Assembly: GCA_036652035.1 (NCBI GenBank)
Contig: JAVVWR010000056.1
Location: forward strand, 1-20,513
Reading direction: 5' to 3'
DNA from: JAEZVV01 sp036652035
GTDB taxonomy: Bacteria; Pseudomonadota; Gammaproteobacteria; Burkholderiales; Burkholderiaceae_F
DNA length: 20,513 nucleotides
In this document: positions 6,947-13,521 of the stretch, piece by piece
Layout: the number at the start of each line of letters is the position of its first letter
Numbering within the stretch: the first letter of the stretch is position 1
The notes under the pieces: model-generated
The model's database searches: none
Told to the model about the DNA's origin: nothing
The model's input: only the letters and a program-made list of their open reading frames with translations
Program-made: the position numbers and the translations under genes

Positions 6947-8200
6947 ATGATCGCTATTGCCCAGACTCTCTACGACCAGTTCTCCGACTGGCTGCGCCGC
7001 CACCCCCGCGTGAAAGCGGGGCGCGAGGTATTGGCCTTTGCCGCGCGGCGCATGCGTGCGGCGCAGATGCAACAGGTCGCCTCCAGCCTCACGCTCACGA
7101 CGGTGCTCTCGATCGTGCCGCTGCTGGCCGTTGCGCTGGCCATGTTCGCGGCCTTTCCGCTGTTCTCGGAATACCGGGAGGCGTTTGAAAAGCTGTTGAT
7201 CAAGAATCTGCTGCCGAGCGAGTTCAATACCTCGATCCTGCGCTACCTGCGCCAGTTTGCGACCAAGGCGGCCGGGCTCACGGCTTTTGGTCTGGCTGGC
7301 CTGGCGAGCTCGGCCTTGCTGATGATCTTCACCATTGACGCGGCGCTCAACTCGATCTTCAACGTTCGCGATCAGCGCCCGATCGGGCAACGGGTCTTGA
7401 TCTACTGGGCGCTGATCACGCTGGGTCCGGTCATGCTGGGCGCGAGTCTGACGCTGACCTCGTATTTCACCTCGATCTCTCTGGTTGGCGTGCCCCAGGG
7501 CGGTTTTCCGGCCTGGGGCGTGGGCCTGACGCAGATCGCGCTCACCGGCGTGACGCTGGCCGTGCTCTACGTCTACGTGCCCTACCGCAAGGTGCAGTGG
7601 CACGACGCGCTGATCGGTGGCTTTACCGTGGCGCTGGTGTCGCAGCTCGTCAAGGAAGGTTTCAGCCTGTTTGTCGCCAGCGGCACGGTGACATCGATCT
7701 ACGGCGCTTTCTCGGCGCTGCCGGTGTTTCTGATCTGGGTCTATCTGTCGTGGCTGCTGGCGCTGTTTGGCGCGGCGATCACGGCGACCTTGCCGATGCT
7801 GCGCTCGATGCGTTTTGCCGACGAGGTCAAGGTCGGCAACGGTTTTGTCACGGCGGTGGCGTTGTTGCGCGAACTCATGGTGGCGCGCGCCAGCGATCAG
7901 CCCGAGGTGAAGCTTGCCGCGCTGGCGCGCACGGTCATCAGCTTCCCGGAAGAAACCGAACGTCTGCTGCGCCAGCTCGAGTCCCGTGGCTATGTCGCCG
8001 AGCTGGCGGGCGATTACGTCGATCACTGGATGCTGCTCGCCGACCCGGCCTCGACCAACCTGGTCGGGGCCTTCGAGGTCTTGGCGATCGATCCCTCCAA
8101 CAGCCTGGTCGGCGTGGCCGGCAGTCCCTTGCAAGGCTGGATGCGGCAAGGGCTGGCGGCCGGGTGGATCGAGCGGCCGATGGCCGAGACGCTGGCTTGA
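6947..8200 (+). CDS. YihY/BrkB family inner-membrane protein (formerly called ribonuclease BN)
   Basis: The 417-residue protein has six or more hydrophobic helices between about residues 45 and 290. Family-typical segments include AAQMQQVASSLTLTTVLSIV, ILRYLRQFATKAAGLTAFG, FNVRDQRPIGQRVLIYW and IYGAFSALPVFLIWVYLSWL. A soluble C-terminal domain of about 130 residues follows (from about DEVKVGNGFVTAVALLREL), with a winged-helix-like look, as in longer YihY proteins. The RNase BN label for this family is a known misassignment, and its role is unresolved. Starts at 6896 (ATG) and 6917 (GTG, with GGGAG seven bases upstream) are also in frame. I give 6947 because it avoids head-on overlap with wrbA, although its ribosome-binding site is poor; the true start is uncertain by up to 17 codons. 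Confidence 0.88.
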   Translation: MIAIAQTLYDQFSDWLRRHPRVKAGREVLAFAARRMRAAQMQQVASSLTLTTVLSIVPLLAVALAMFAAFPLFSEYREAFEKLLIKNLLPSEFNTSILRYLRQFATKAAGLTAFGLAGLASSALLMIFTIDAALNSIFNVRDQRPIGQRVLIYWALITLGPVMLGASLTLTSYFTSISLVGVPQGGFPAWGVGLTQIALTGVTLAVLYVYVPYRKVQWHDALIGGFTVALVSQLVKEGFSLFVASGTVTSIYGAFSALPVFLIWVYLSWLLALFGAAITATLPMLRSMRFADEVKVGNGFVTAVALLRELMVARASDQPEVKLAALARTVISFPEETERLLRQLESRGYVAELAGDYVDHWMLLADPASTNLVGAFEVLAIDPSNSLVGVAGSPLQGWMRQGLAAGWIERPMAETLA

Positions 8201-8216
8201 GCGCGCTGGCGCGGTG

Positions 8217-9740
8217 CTAACCGAAGATCGGAGCGATCAATCCATAGGTGACGGCCGTGATCAACAGAATGCCCACGATATTGAGCCAGAAGCCGGCCTT
8301 GATCATCTGCGGCATTTGAATCAGCCCGGTCCCGAAGACGATCGCATTGGGTGGGGTGCCGACCGGCATCATGAAGGCGCAGCTCGCGGCGATGGTGGCG
8401 GGCAGAAGAATCAGCGGGGCCGGTACTCCGAGCACGGGAGAAAACGCGGCGAGGATGGGCAGCATGGTCGCCACTTGCGCGGTGTTGGACGTGAGCTCGG
8501 ACATGAAGACCATCAAGGTGATGATGATGACGATCACCGCCAGCATCGGCCAGCCGGCGAGGTCACGGAACAGGCTGCCGATGTAGCCCGCCACGCCATT
8601 GGCTTCGGTCGCGCCGGCCAGAGCGAGGCCGCCGCCAAAGAGGATGAGCACGCCCCACGGCAGGCCGACCGCGGTCTTCCAGTCGGTGACGAAAACGCCG
8701 TGCTTGTGGTTGACCGGAATGATGAAAAGCGCGATCGCCGCACCCACGGCGATGACGGCATCGGACAGGTGTTTGAGAGGGAGGACGCCGCCGACCTCGA
8801 TCTGGCCCAGCAGCGGGCGGAACACCCACAGAAAGACCGTGATGGCGAACACGGTCAAGGTGGCGCGTTCGCCGCGGTTGAGCGGTCCGAGCTTGGCGAG
8901 TTCGGCCTCGACCCAGGCCCGGCCGCCTTCGATCTCCTTGCGCCGGGTGGGAAAGAGCACGCGGGTGTTGAGCCACCAGGCCAGCGGCAGAAACAGCAGC
9001 ATGGTTGGAATCCCGATCATCATCCAGCGCGTGAACGAGACCTCGATGCCATAGGTTTGCTCGACGAAGCGGGCAAAAATGCCGTTGGGAGGCGAGCCGA
9101 TCAAGGTGCCCAAGCCGCCGATCGAAGCGGCGTAGGCCACGCCCAGCAGCAAGCCGAGCGCGAGGTTGCGGTCATCGATGTCGTCCTGCGGAATGCCGCC
9201 GTGTTCCGCCAGCCCCTTGCCGGTGCTGCGCTCGAGTGAAAGATTCACGATCGACAGAGCAATCGGCACCATCATGGCGGCGGTTGCCGTGTTCGAGACC
9301 CACATGCTGATGAGGGCGGTGGCGCCCATGATGCCGGCGACCAGGGCGTCGGGGCGGGAGCCCACCCATTTGAGCGTCTGGAAAGCGATACGCCGGTCCA
9401 GCCCCCAGCGCTGGATCGCCAGGGCGAGGACGAAACCGCCGAAGAACAGGAAGATGACATCCGATCCGTAGTACGCCGTGGTCTTGCCGATCGACAGGAT
9501 GCCGAGCATGGGAAAGGCAACGATGGGCAACAACGCGGTGACTTCGATCTCGGTCGCCTCGGTCATCCACCAGGTCGCCATCCAGGCCATCATGCCTAGC
9601 GTGGCGCGGCTGGCGTGGCCCAGTGCTACGGACTGGTCGTTGGCGTCGAGATAGGCCTCGGGCAGGCCGAGATAGAGTGCCAAGGCCAGGCAGGGACCGG
9701 CGACCAGTCCCAGGATGCGGATGCGCTGCTGCAGTTCCAC
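8217..9740 (-). CDS. DASS/SLC13-type dicarboxylate (anion:sodium) symporter
   Basis: The 507-residue polytopic membrane protein carries both SNT motifs of the divalent anion:Na+ symporter family: WVSNTATAAMMVPIA in the first half and SELTSNTAQVATMLPIL in the second. It also has the repeat partners GTLIGSPPNG and MPVGTPPNAIVFGTG. These hairpin motifs bind Na+ and the anionic substrate, usually a C4-dicarboxylate, citrate or sulfate. I chose the GTG at 9738-9740 because GGAG stands five bases upstream and the first helix (RIRILGLVAGPCLALALYLG) follows at once. The open frame extends to 9932, but that would start inside the hppA terminator. It is convergent with yihY (16 bp between stops). A tentative promoter lies 32 bp upstream. 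The substrate is inferred only to family level. Confidence 0.92.
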   Translation of the reverse strand: MELQQRIRILGLVAGPCLALALYLGLPEAYLDANDQSVALGHASRATLGMMAWMATWWMTEATEIEVTALLPIVAFPMLGILSIGKTTAYYGSDVIFLFFGGFVLALAIQRWGLDRRIAFQTLKWVGSRPDALVAGIMGATALISMWVSNTATAAMMVPIALSIVNLSLERSTGKGLAEHGGIPQDDIDDRNLALGLLLGVAYAASIGGLGTLIGSPPNGIFARFVEQTYGIEVSFTRWMMIGIPTMLLFLPLAWWLNTRVLFPTRRKEIEGGRAWVEAELAKLGPLNRGERATLTVFAITVFLWVFRPLLGQIEVGGVLPLKHLSDAVIAVGAAIALFIIPVNHKHGVFVTDWKTAVGLPWGVLILFGGGLALAGATEANGVAGYIGSLFRDLAGWPMLAVIVIIITLMVFMSELTSNTAQVATMLPILAAFSPVLGVPAPLILLPATIAASCAFMMPVGTPPNAIVFGTGLIQMPQMIKAGFWLNIVGILLITAVTYGLIAPIFG

Positions 9741-9771
9741 GATGACTCCGTCGTCGAGAGTAGGCCAAGTC

Positions 9772-9799
9772 AGTATCGGTGGATCTGCGGGTGTGTCGA
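9772..9799 (-). promoter_or_regulatory. Candidate sigma70 promoter of the SLC13 transporter
   Basis: On the minus strand, TCGACA (9794-9799; 5 of 6 to TTGACA) and GATACT (9772-9777; 4 of 6 to TATAAT) are separated by 16 bp. A start near 9765 would give a short leader of about 25 nt before the GTG at 9740. The -10 match is modest. Confidence 0.35.
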
Positions 9800-9903
9800 G
9801 TGGCGCTCTGGCTTTCCTTTGATGGTTTCCGGGCTGCCGGTTTGATGCAGGGCAAACAGAGTGATTGTGCTGAGTCCCGGGCTGCCGTTTCTGCTTGGCC
9901 CAG

Positions 9904-9939
9904 AAAAACGGCGGTGACCCCGCAGAGGTCACCGCCGTT
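9904..9939 (-). terminator. Rho-independent terminator after hppA
   Basis: A perfect 13-bp inverted repeat (arms 9907-9919 and 9927-9939, AACGGCGGTGACC and its complement) with a 7-nt loop begins 33 bp after the hppA stop. On the minus strand it runs into TTTTT (9904-9908, part of which is in the stem). It is a strong intrinsic terminator separating hppA from the transporter gene. Confidence 0.85.
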
Positions 9940-9972
9940 GGAAACGGGCCAATAACGCCGACCCTGTCCGCT

Positions 9973-12414
9973 TTACTCGATCACGACAATTTCCACCCGG
10001 CGCGCGGCTTCGGGGCTGCCCGTGCCTTGCGTCTGCTGCGGCTTGGCAAGCACCACGCGGCCTTCGTCCAGACCGGCTGCCTTGAGCGCGCCGGCCACGG
10101 CCATCGCGCGTTGCTTGGCGAGTTCCTGGTTCAGTGCCGGGTCGCCGCTGGTGTCATGAAAGCCCGAGATCGACAGCCTGGCACCGGCCTTGGCGGCGGC
10201 CGCTTCGAGCGCCGGCCGGATGCGTTCGAGATGGTCGATCGGCAACGCCGCCGAAGCGGTCTCGAAATGGATCACGGCCACTGGCACTGGCACCGGCACT
10301 GGCACCGGCACGGCAATCACCGCCACCGCGTCGCTGTGGGTCGAGGCCACTGGAGTGCCCTGGCCCATCGGCAGGATCGGGACGATCAGCAGCGCGACGA
10401 TGTTGATGATCTTGATCAGCGGGTTGACGGCCGGGCCGGCGGTGTCCTTGTAAGGGTCGCCCACGGTGTCGCCAGTGACGGCGGCCTTGTGCGCGTCCGA
10501 ACCCTTGCCGCCGTGGTGACCGTCTTCGATGTACTTCTTGGCGTTGTCCCAGGCACCGCCGCCGGTGGTCATCGAGATCGCCACAAAGAGGCCGGTGACG
10601 ATGGTTCCCATCAGCACGCCGCCCAGGGCCTGCGGTCCGAGCAGGAAGCCAACCGCGATCGGAACGATCACGGGCAGCAGCGACGGCACGATCATTTCCT
10701 TGATCGCCGAGCTGGTGAGCATGTCGACCGCCTTGCTGTAGTCGGGCTTGGCCGTGCCTTCCATGATGCCGGGGATTTCTTTGAACTGGCGGCGCACTTC
10801 CACCACCACCGAGCCCGCCGCCCGGCCCACCGCTTCCATCGCCATCGCGCCGAAGAGGTAGGGGATCAGGCCGCCAATAAAGAGGCCGACGATCACGTTC
10901 GGGTTGGAAAGGTCGAACACGAACTTGATGCCTTGGGCGGCTTCGAGCGCGTGGGTGTAGTCGGCAAACAGGACCAGCGCGGCCAGACCGGCCGAGCCGA
11001 TCGCGTACCCCTTGGTGACCGCCTTGGTGGTGTTGCCCACGGCGTCGAGCGGGTCGGTGACGGCGCGCACGGAGTCGGGCAGTTCGCTCATCTCGGCGAT
11101 GCCGCCCGCGTTGTCAGTGATCGGGCCGTAGGCGTCGAGCGCGACGATGATGCCGGCCATGGTCAGCATCGAGGTGGCAGCCACCGCGATGCCGTAGAGG
11201 CCACCCAGTTGGTACGAGACCAGGATCGCCACCACCACCGACAGAACCGGCCAGGCGGTCGAGCGCATCGACACGGCAAGTCCCGCAATGATGTTGGTGC
11301 CGTGACCGGTGGTCGAGGCCTGCGCCACATCGCGCACCGGTTTGAACTCGGTGCCGGTGTAGTACTCGGTGATCACCACCATCAGGCCGGTGAGCACCAG
11401 GCCGACGATCGCCGCGCCGTAGAGCTTCATCACCGTCAGGCCAGCCGGCAGCGCGACGCTGCCGAAGATCCACTGGGTGACCGGGTAGAAGGCGATCAGA
11501 GCGATCACGCCGGCGACGATCAGGCCGCGGTAGAGCGCGCTCATGATCTTCTTACCGGGGGTGTATTTGACGAAGCCCGCGCCGACGATCGAGGCGACGA
11601 TCGACACCGCGCCCAGCGCCAGCGGATACATCACCGAAGCCATGTCGGCCGCGCCCATCATCAGCGCGCCGACCATCATGGTGGCGATCAGCGTCACCGC
11701 GTAGGTCTCGAACAGGTCGGCCGCCATGCCGGCGCAGTCGCCCACGTTGTCGCCCACGTTGTCGGCGATCACGGCGGGGTTGCGGGGGTCGTCTTCCGGA
11801 ATCCCGGCTTCGACCTTGCCCACCAGGTCGGCGCCGACGTCAGCGCCCTTGGTGAAGATGCCGCCGCCCAGACGGGCGAAGATCGAGATCAGCGAGGAAC
11901 CGAAAGCCAGGCCAATCAGCGGCTTGATCGTCGAGTAGAGGCTGGCGTCAGCGGGGGCGAGCTTGAAGAGCACGGCCATGTAGCCGGCCACGCCCAGAAG
12001 GCCCAGGCCCACCACCAGCATGCCGGTGATGGCGCCGCCGCGGAAAGCGACCGCGAGCGCCTCGTTGATGCCCTTGGAGGCGGCTTGCGCGGTGCGGACG
12101 TTGGCCTTGACCGACACGTTCATGCCGATGAAACCCGAAGCTCCGGAGAGGATCGCACCGATGGCAAAACCGATCGCGGTGGGCCAGCCCAGCGCCGGAA
12201 TCAGACCGATCACCAGGAACAACACCACGCCGACGATGGCGATGGTGCGGTACTGGCGCTTGAGGTAGGCCTGAGCGCCTTGCTGAATGGCAGCGGCAAT
12301 TTCCTGCATGCGGGCATTGCCCGGATCCTGCTTCAGGATCCAGCTGCGGGACACCCAACCGTAAATCACGGCCAGAGCGCCTGCGGCAATCGCAAACCAC
12401 AAGGGTGTGGACAT
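9973..12414 (-). CDS. hppA: Membrane-bound proton-translocating pyrophosphatase, K+-independent type, with C-terminal OmpA-like domain
   Basis: Residues 1 to about 690 are a complete multi-helix H+-PPase. PPi/Mg-binding loops are visible: FTKGADVGADLVGKVEAG, EDDPRNPAVIADNVGDNVGD, DNAGGIAEMS and TGDTVGDPYKDTAGPAVN. It hydrolyses pyrophosphate and pumps H+ across the inner membrane. In GNTTKAVTKG, Lys464 and Thr467 occupy the positions that mark K+-independent enzymes (K+-dependent ones have Ala at the Lys site). Unusually, the protein continues to 813 residues. A Val-Pro repeat linker (about 702-713) leads to an OmpA-like domain (about 714-813) with IHFETASAALP, GFHDTSGDPALNQELAKQRA and EARRVEI. 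D754 and R769 fit the peptidoglycan diaminopimelate-binding pair. The H+-PPase C-terminus faces the periplasm, so the domain is well placed to bind the wall. Strong AGGAGGA site six bases before the ATG; terminator downstream. Confidence 0.95.
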   Translation of the reverse strand: MSTPLWFAIAAGALAVIYGWVSRSWILKQDPGNARMQEIAAAIQQGAQAYLKRQYRTIAIVGVVLFLVIGLIPALGWPTAIGFAIGAILSGASGFIGMNVSVKANVRTAQAASKGINEALAVAFRGGAITGMLVVGLGLLGVAGYMAVLFKLAPADASLYSTIKPLIGLAFGSSLISIFARLGGGIFTKGADVGADLVGKVEAGIPEDDPRNPAVIADNVGDNVGDCAGMAADLFETYAVTLIATMMVGALMMGAADMASVMYPLALGAVSIVASIVGAGFVKYTPGKKIMSALYRGLIVAGVIALIAFYPVTQWIFGSVALPAGLTVMKLYGAAIVGLVLTGLMVVITEYYTGTEFKPVRDVAQASTTGHGTNIIAGLAVSMRSTAWPVLSVVVAILVSYQLGGLYGIAVAATSMLTMAGIIVALDAYGPITDNAGGIAEMSELPDSVRAVTDPLDAVGNTTKAVTKGYAIGSAGLAALVLFADYTHALEAAQGIKFVFDLSNPNVIVGLFIGGLIPYLFGAMAMEAVGRAAGSVVVEVRRQFKEIPGIMEGTAKPDYSKAVDMLTSSAIKEMIVPSLLPVIVPIAVGFLLGPQALGGVLMGTIVTGLFVAISMTTGGGAWDNAKKYIEDGHHGGKGSDAHKAAVTGDTVGDPYKDTAGPAVNPLIKIINIVALLIVPILPMGQGTPVASTHSDAVAVIAVPVPVPVPVPVAVIHFETASAALPIDHLERIRPALEAAAAKAGARLSISGFHDTSGDPALNQELAKQRAMAVAGALKAAGLDEGRVVLAKPQQTQGTGSPEAARRVEIVVIE
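10279..10308 (+). repeat. Five 6-bp tandem units encoding the Val-Pro linker
   Basis: Five adjacent CACTGG/CACCGG units lie inside hppA and, on the minus strand, encode alternating Pro-Val between the membrane domain and the OmpA-like domain. The units differ only at one C/T position. Being a multiple of three, changes in copy number would lengthen or shorten the linker without breaking the frame. Confidence 0.85.
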
Positions 12415-12497
12415 CGGTTTTCCTCCTCTTTTCAGAGCTTGTTTTGGCTTGAACTTCTGTGATTTCGGCAGCCCCGCAGGAGCGCGGCCACCAAATG

Positions 12498-12569
12498 GAA
12501 AAGGGGCCGAGTGGCGGGTTTGCTGCTAAGACTTCTTCGTCCTTGCTTCATGCCCGCCGCTCGACCCCT
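12498..12569 (-). terminator. Probable intrinsic terminator after adk
   Basis: Two 17-nt arms (12553-12569 and 12502-12518) pair at 15 positions plus one G:U on the minus strand, with one A-C mismatch, enclosing a 34-nt loop. The stem ends in CCCC followed by TTTTCC. It starts about 21 bp after the adk stop. The long loop makes it less canonical than the hppA terminator. Confidence 0.6.
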
Positions 12570-12590
12570 GTCGCGCTGGAGAGTCCTGGC

Positions 12591-13247
12591 CTAGCTGGCC
12601 AGGGCCTCCAGGGCGCGGTTCTTGATTTCCTCCACCGCGCCCACACCGGAGATCTTCCGGTACTTGGGGGCGCCAGTGGCGCCACTGGCGGCCCAGTCGC
12701 CGTAATAGCCAACCAGGGCGGCGGTCTGCGTGTGGTAGACCTCGAGGCGCTTGGTGACGACGTCTTCGGCGTCGTCAGCGCGCTGCACCAGGGCTTCGCC
12801 GGTGACGTCGTCGACGTCGGCGGTCTGGGGCGGATTGAACTTCACGTGGTAGCTGCGGCCGCTGCCCGGGTGGGTGCGGCGGCCGCTCATGCGCTCGACG
12901 ATGTCGGCGTCGGGCACCGAGATCTCGAGCACGTAGTCGATGTCAACGCCCGCGGCCTTCATCGCTTCGGCTTGCGGAATCGTGCGGGGGAAGCCGTCGA
13001 ACAGGAAGCCCTGGGCGCAGTCGGCTTCCTTCAGACGTTCCTTGACCAGGCCGATGATGATGTCGTCCGAGACCAGCTGGCCGGCGTCCATCACGGCCTT
13101 GGCGGCCAGCCCCAGGGGGGTGCCGGCCTTGACCGCGGCGCGCAGCATGTCGCCGGTGGAGATTTGCGGAATGCCGTAGCGCTCTTTGATGAAGCTCGCT
13201 TGAGTGCCTTTGCCCGCGCCCGGTGGTCCGAGAAGTATGAGTCGCAT
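12591..13247 (-). CDS. adk: Adenylate kinase
   Basis: The 218-residue protein has the full long-form adenylate kinase layout. These are the P-loop GPPGAGKGTQ (residues 7-16), the AMP-binding segment ISTGDMLRAAV, the GFLFDGFPRTIPQAEAM motif, and a LID domain starting around GRRTHPGSGRSYH. The LID lacks the four zinc-binding cysteines, as is usual in Gram-negatives. It interconverts ATP+AMP and 2 ADP in the cytosol. In many betaproteobacteria adk follows kdsB directly; here a substrate-binding protein gene lies between them. It has its own promoter (13341-13368) and terminator, so it appears monocistronic. The ATG at 13245-13247 gives the canonical MRLILLGPPGAGKGT start. Confidence 0.98.
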   Translation of the reverse strand: MRLILLGPPGAGKGTQASFIKERYGIPQISTGDMLRAAVKAGTPLGLAAKAVMDAGQLVSDDIIIGLVKERLKEADCAQGFLFDGFPRTIPQAEAMKAAGVDIDYVLEISVPDADIVERMSGRRTHPGSGRSYHVKFNPPQTADVDDVTGEALVQRADDAEDVVTKRLEVYHTQTAALVGYYGDWAASGATGAPKYRKISGVGAVEEIKNRALEALAS

Positions 13248-13340
13248 TCCGGAAGTGCTCCCTGGAGTTTTGAAATGGGTTGGATTGGATTGGCTTGAGG
13301 TCCGACTGTGCAGAGCAGAGCGGGTACCGATTTGTGCCCG

Positions 13341-13368
13341 ATTTTAACGGCCAACTCGGTTCTGTCGA
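13341..13368 (-). promoter_or_regulatory. Sigma70-type promoter of adk
   Basis: On the minus strand, TCGACA (13363-13368; 5 of 6 to TTGACA) and TAAAAT (13341-13346; 5 of 6 to TATAAT) are spaced by 16 bp. Transcription would start near 13334, giving an untranslated leader of about 87 nt before adk. Confidence 0.6.
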
Positions 13369-13448
13369 TCAACGATTGCGGGGACTTTGCGGGATCGCAA
13401 ACCGCAGGAGACGTGGGAGTGCCGCGCCGGATGACCCAGCCGTCAACA

Positions 13449-13477
13449 GCGAGGGGCGCCGCCGTAGCGCCCCTCGC
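13449..13477 (-). terminator. GC-rich hairpin downstream of the ABC substrate-binding protein gene
   Basis: A perfect 11-bp stem (arms 13449-13459 and 13467-13477, core GAGGGGCGC) with a 7-nt loop begins 45 bp after the stop at 13522. It lacks a T-run on the minus strand (CTGTTGACGG follows), so it may stop transcription weakly or protect the 3' end. The rest of 13248-13521 holds only the adk promoter and leader. Confidence 0.45.
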
Positions 13478-13521
13478 GAGCCCGGGTGTCAGCGGGCTGG
13501 GCTGCGCTCAAGCCGGCGCAG

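Noticed and set aside
6827..8149. 440-codon minus-strand open frame opposite yihY
   Set aside because: The translation is Arg/Gln/His/Asp-rich without hydrophobic structure; the plus strand encodes a well-formed YihY membrane protein.
9829..9892. Near-direct repeat of CGGGCTGCCG in the hppA-transporter intergenic region
   Set aside because: The shared stretch is only about 10 GC-rich bases in two copies, too short to separate from chance in this composition.
9741..9932. N-terminal extension of the SLC13 transporter to 9932
   Set aside because: This would start inside the hppA terminator and add 64 polar residues; the GTG at 9740 has a well-placed GGAG site.
10279..10308. CRISPR-like or regulatory tandem repeat
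   Set aside because: The 6-bp units have no spacers, sit inside hppA and are fully explained as Val-Pro codons.
9895..12462. 855-codon open frame on the plus strand antisense to hppA
   Set aside because: It is a shadow of the high-GC hppA gene: its translation is low-complexity His/Asp/Gly/Arg-rich with no domain or signal, and the opposite strand has every H+-PPase motif.
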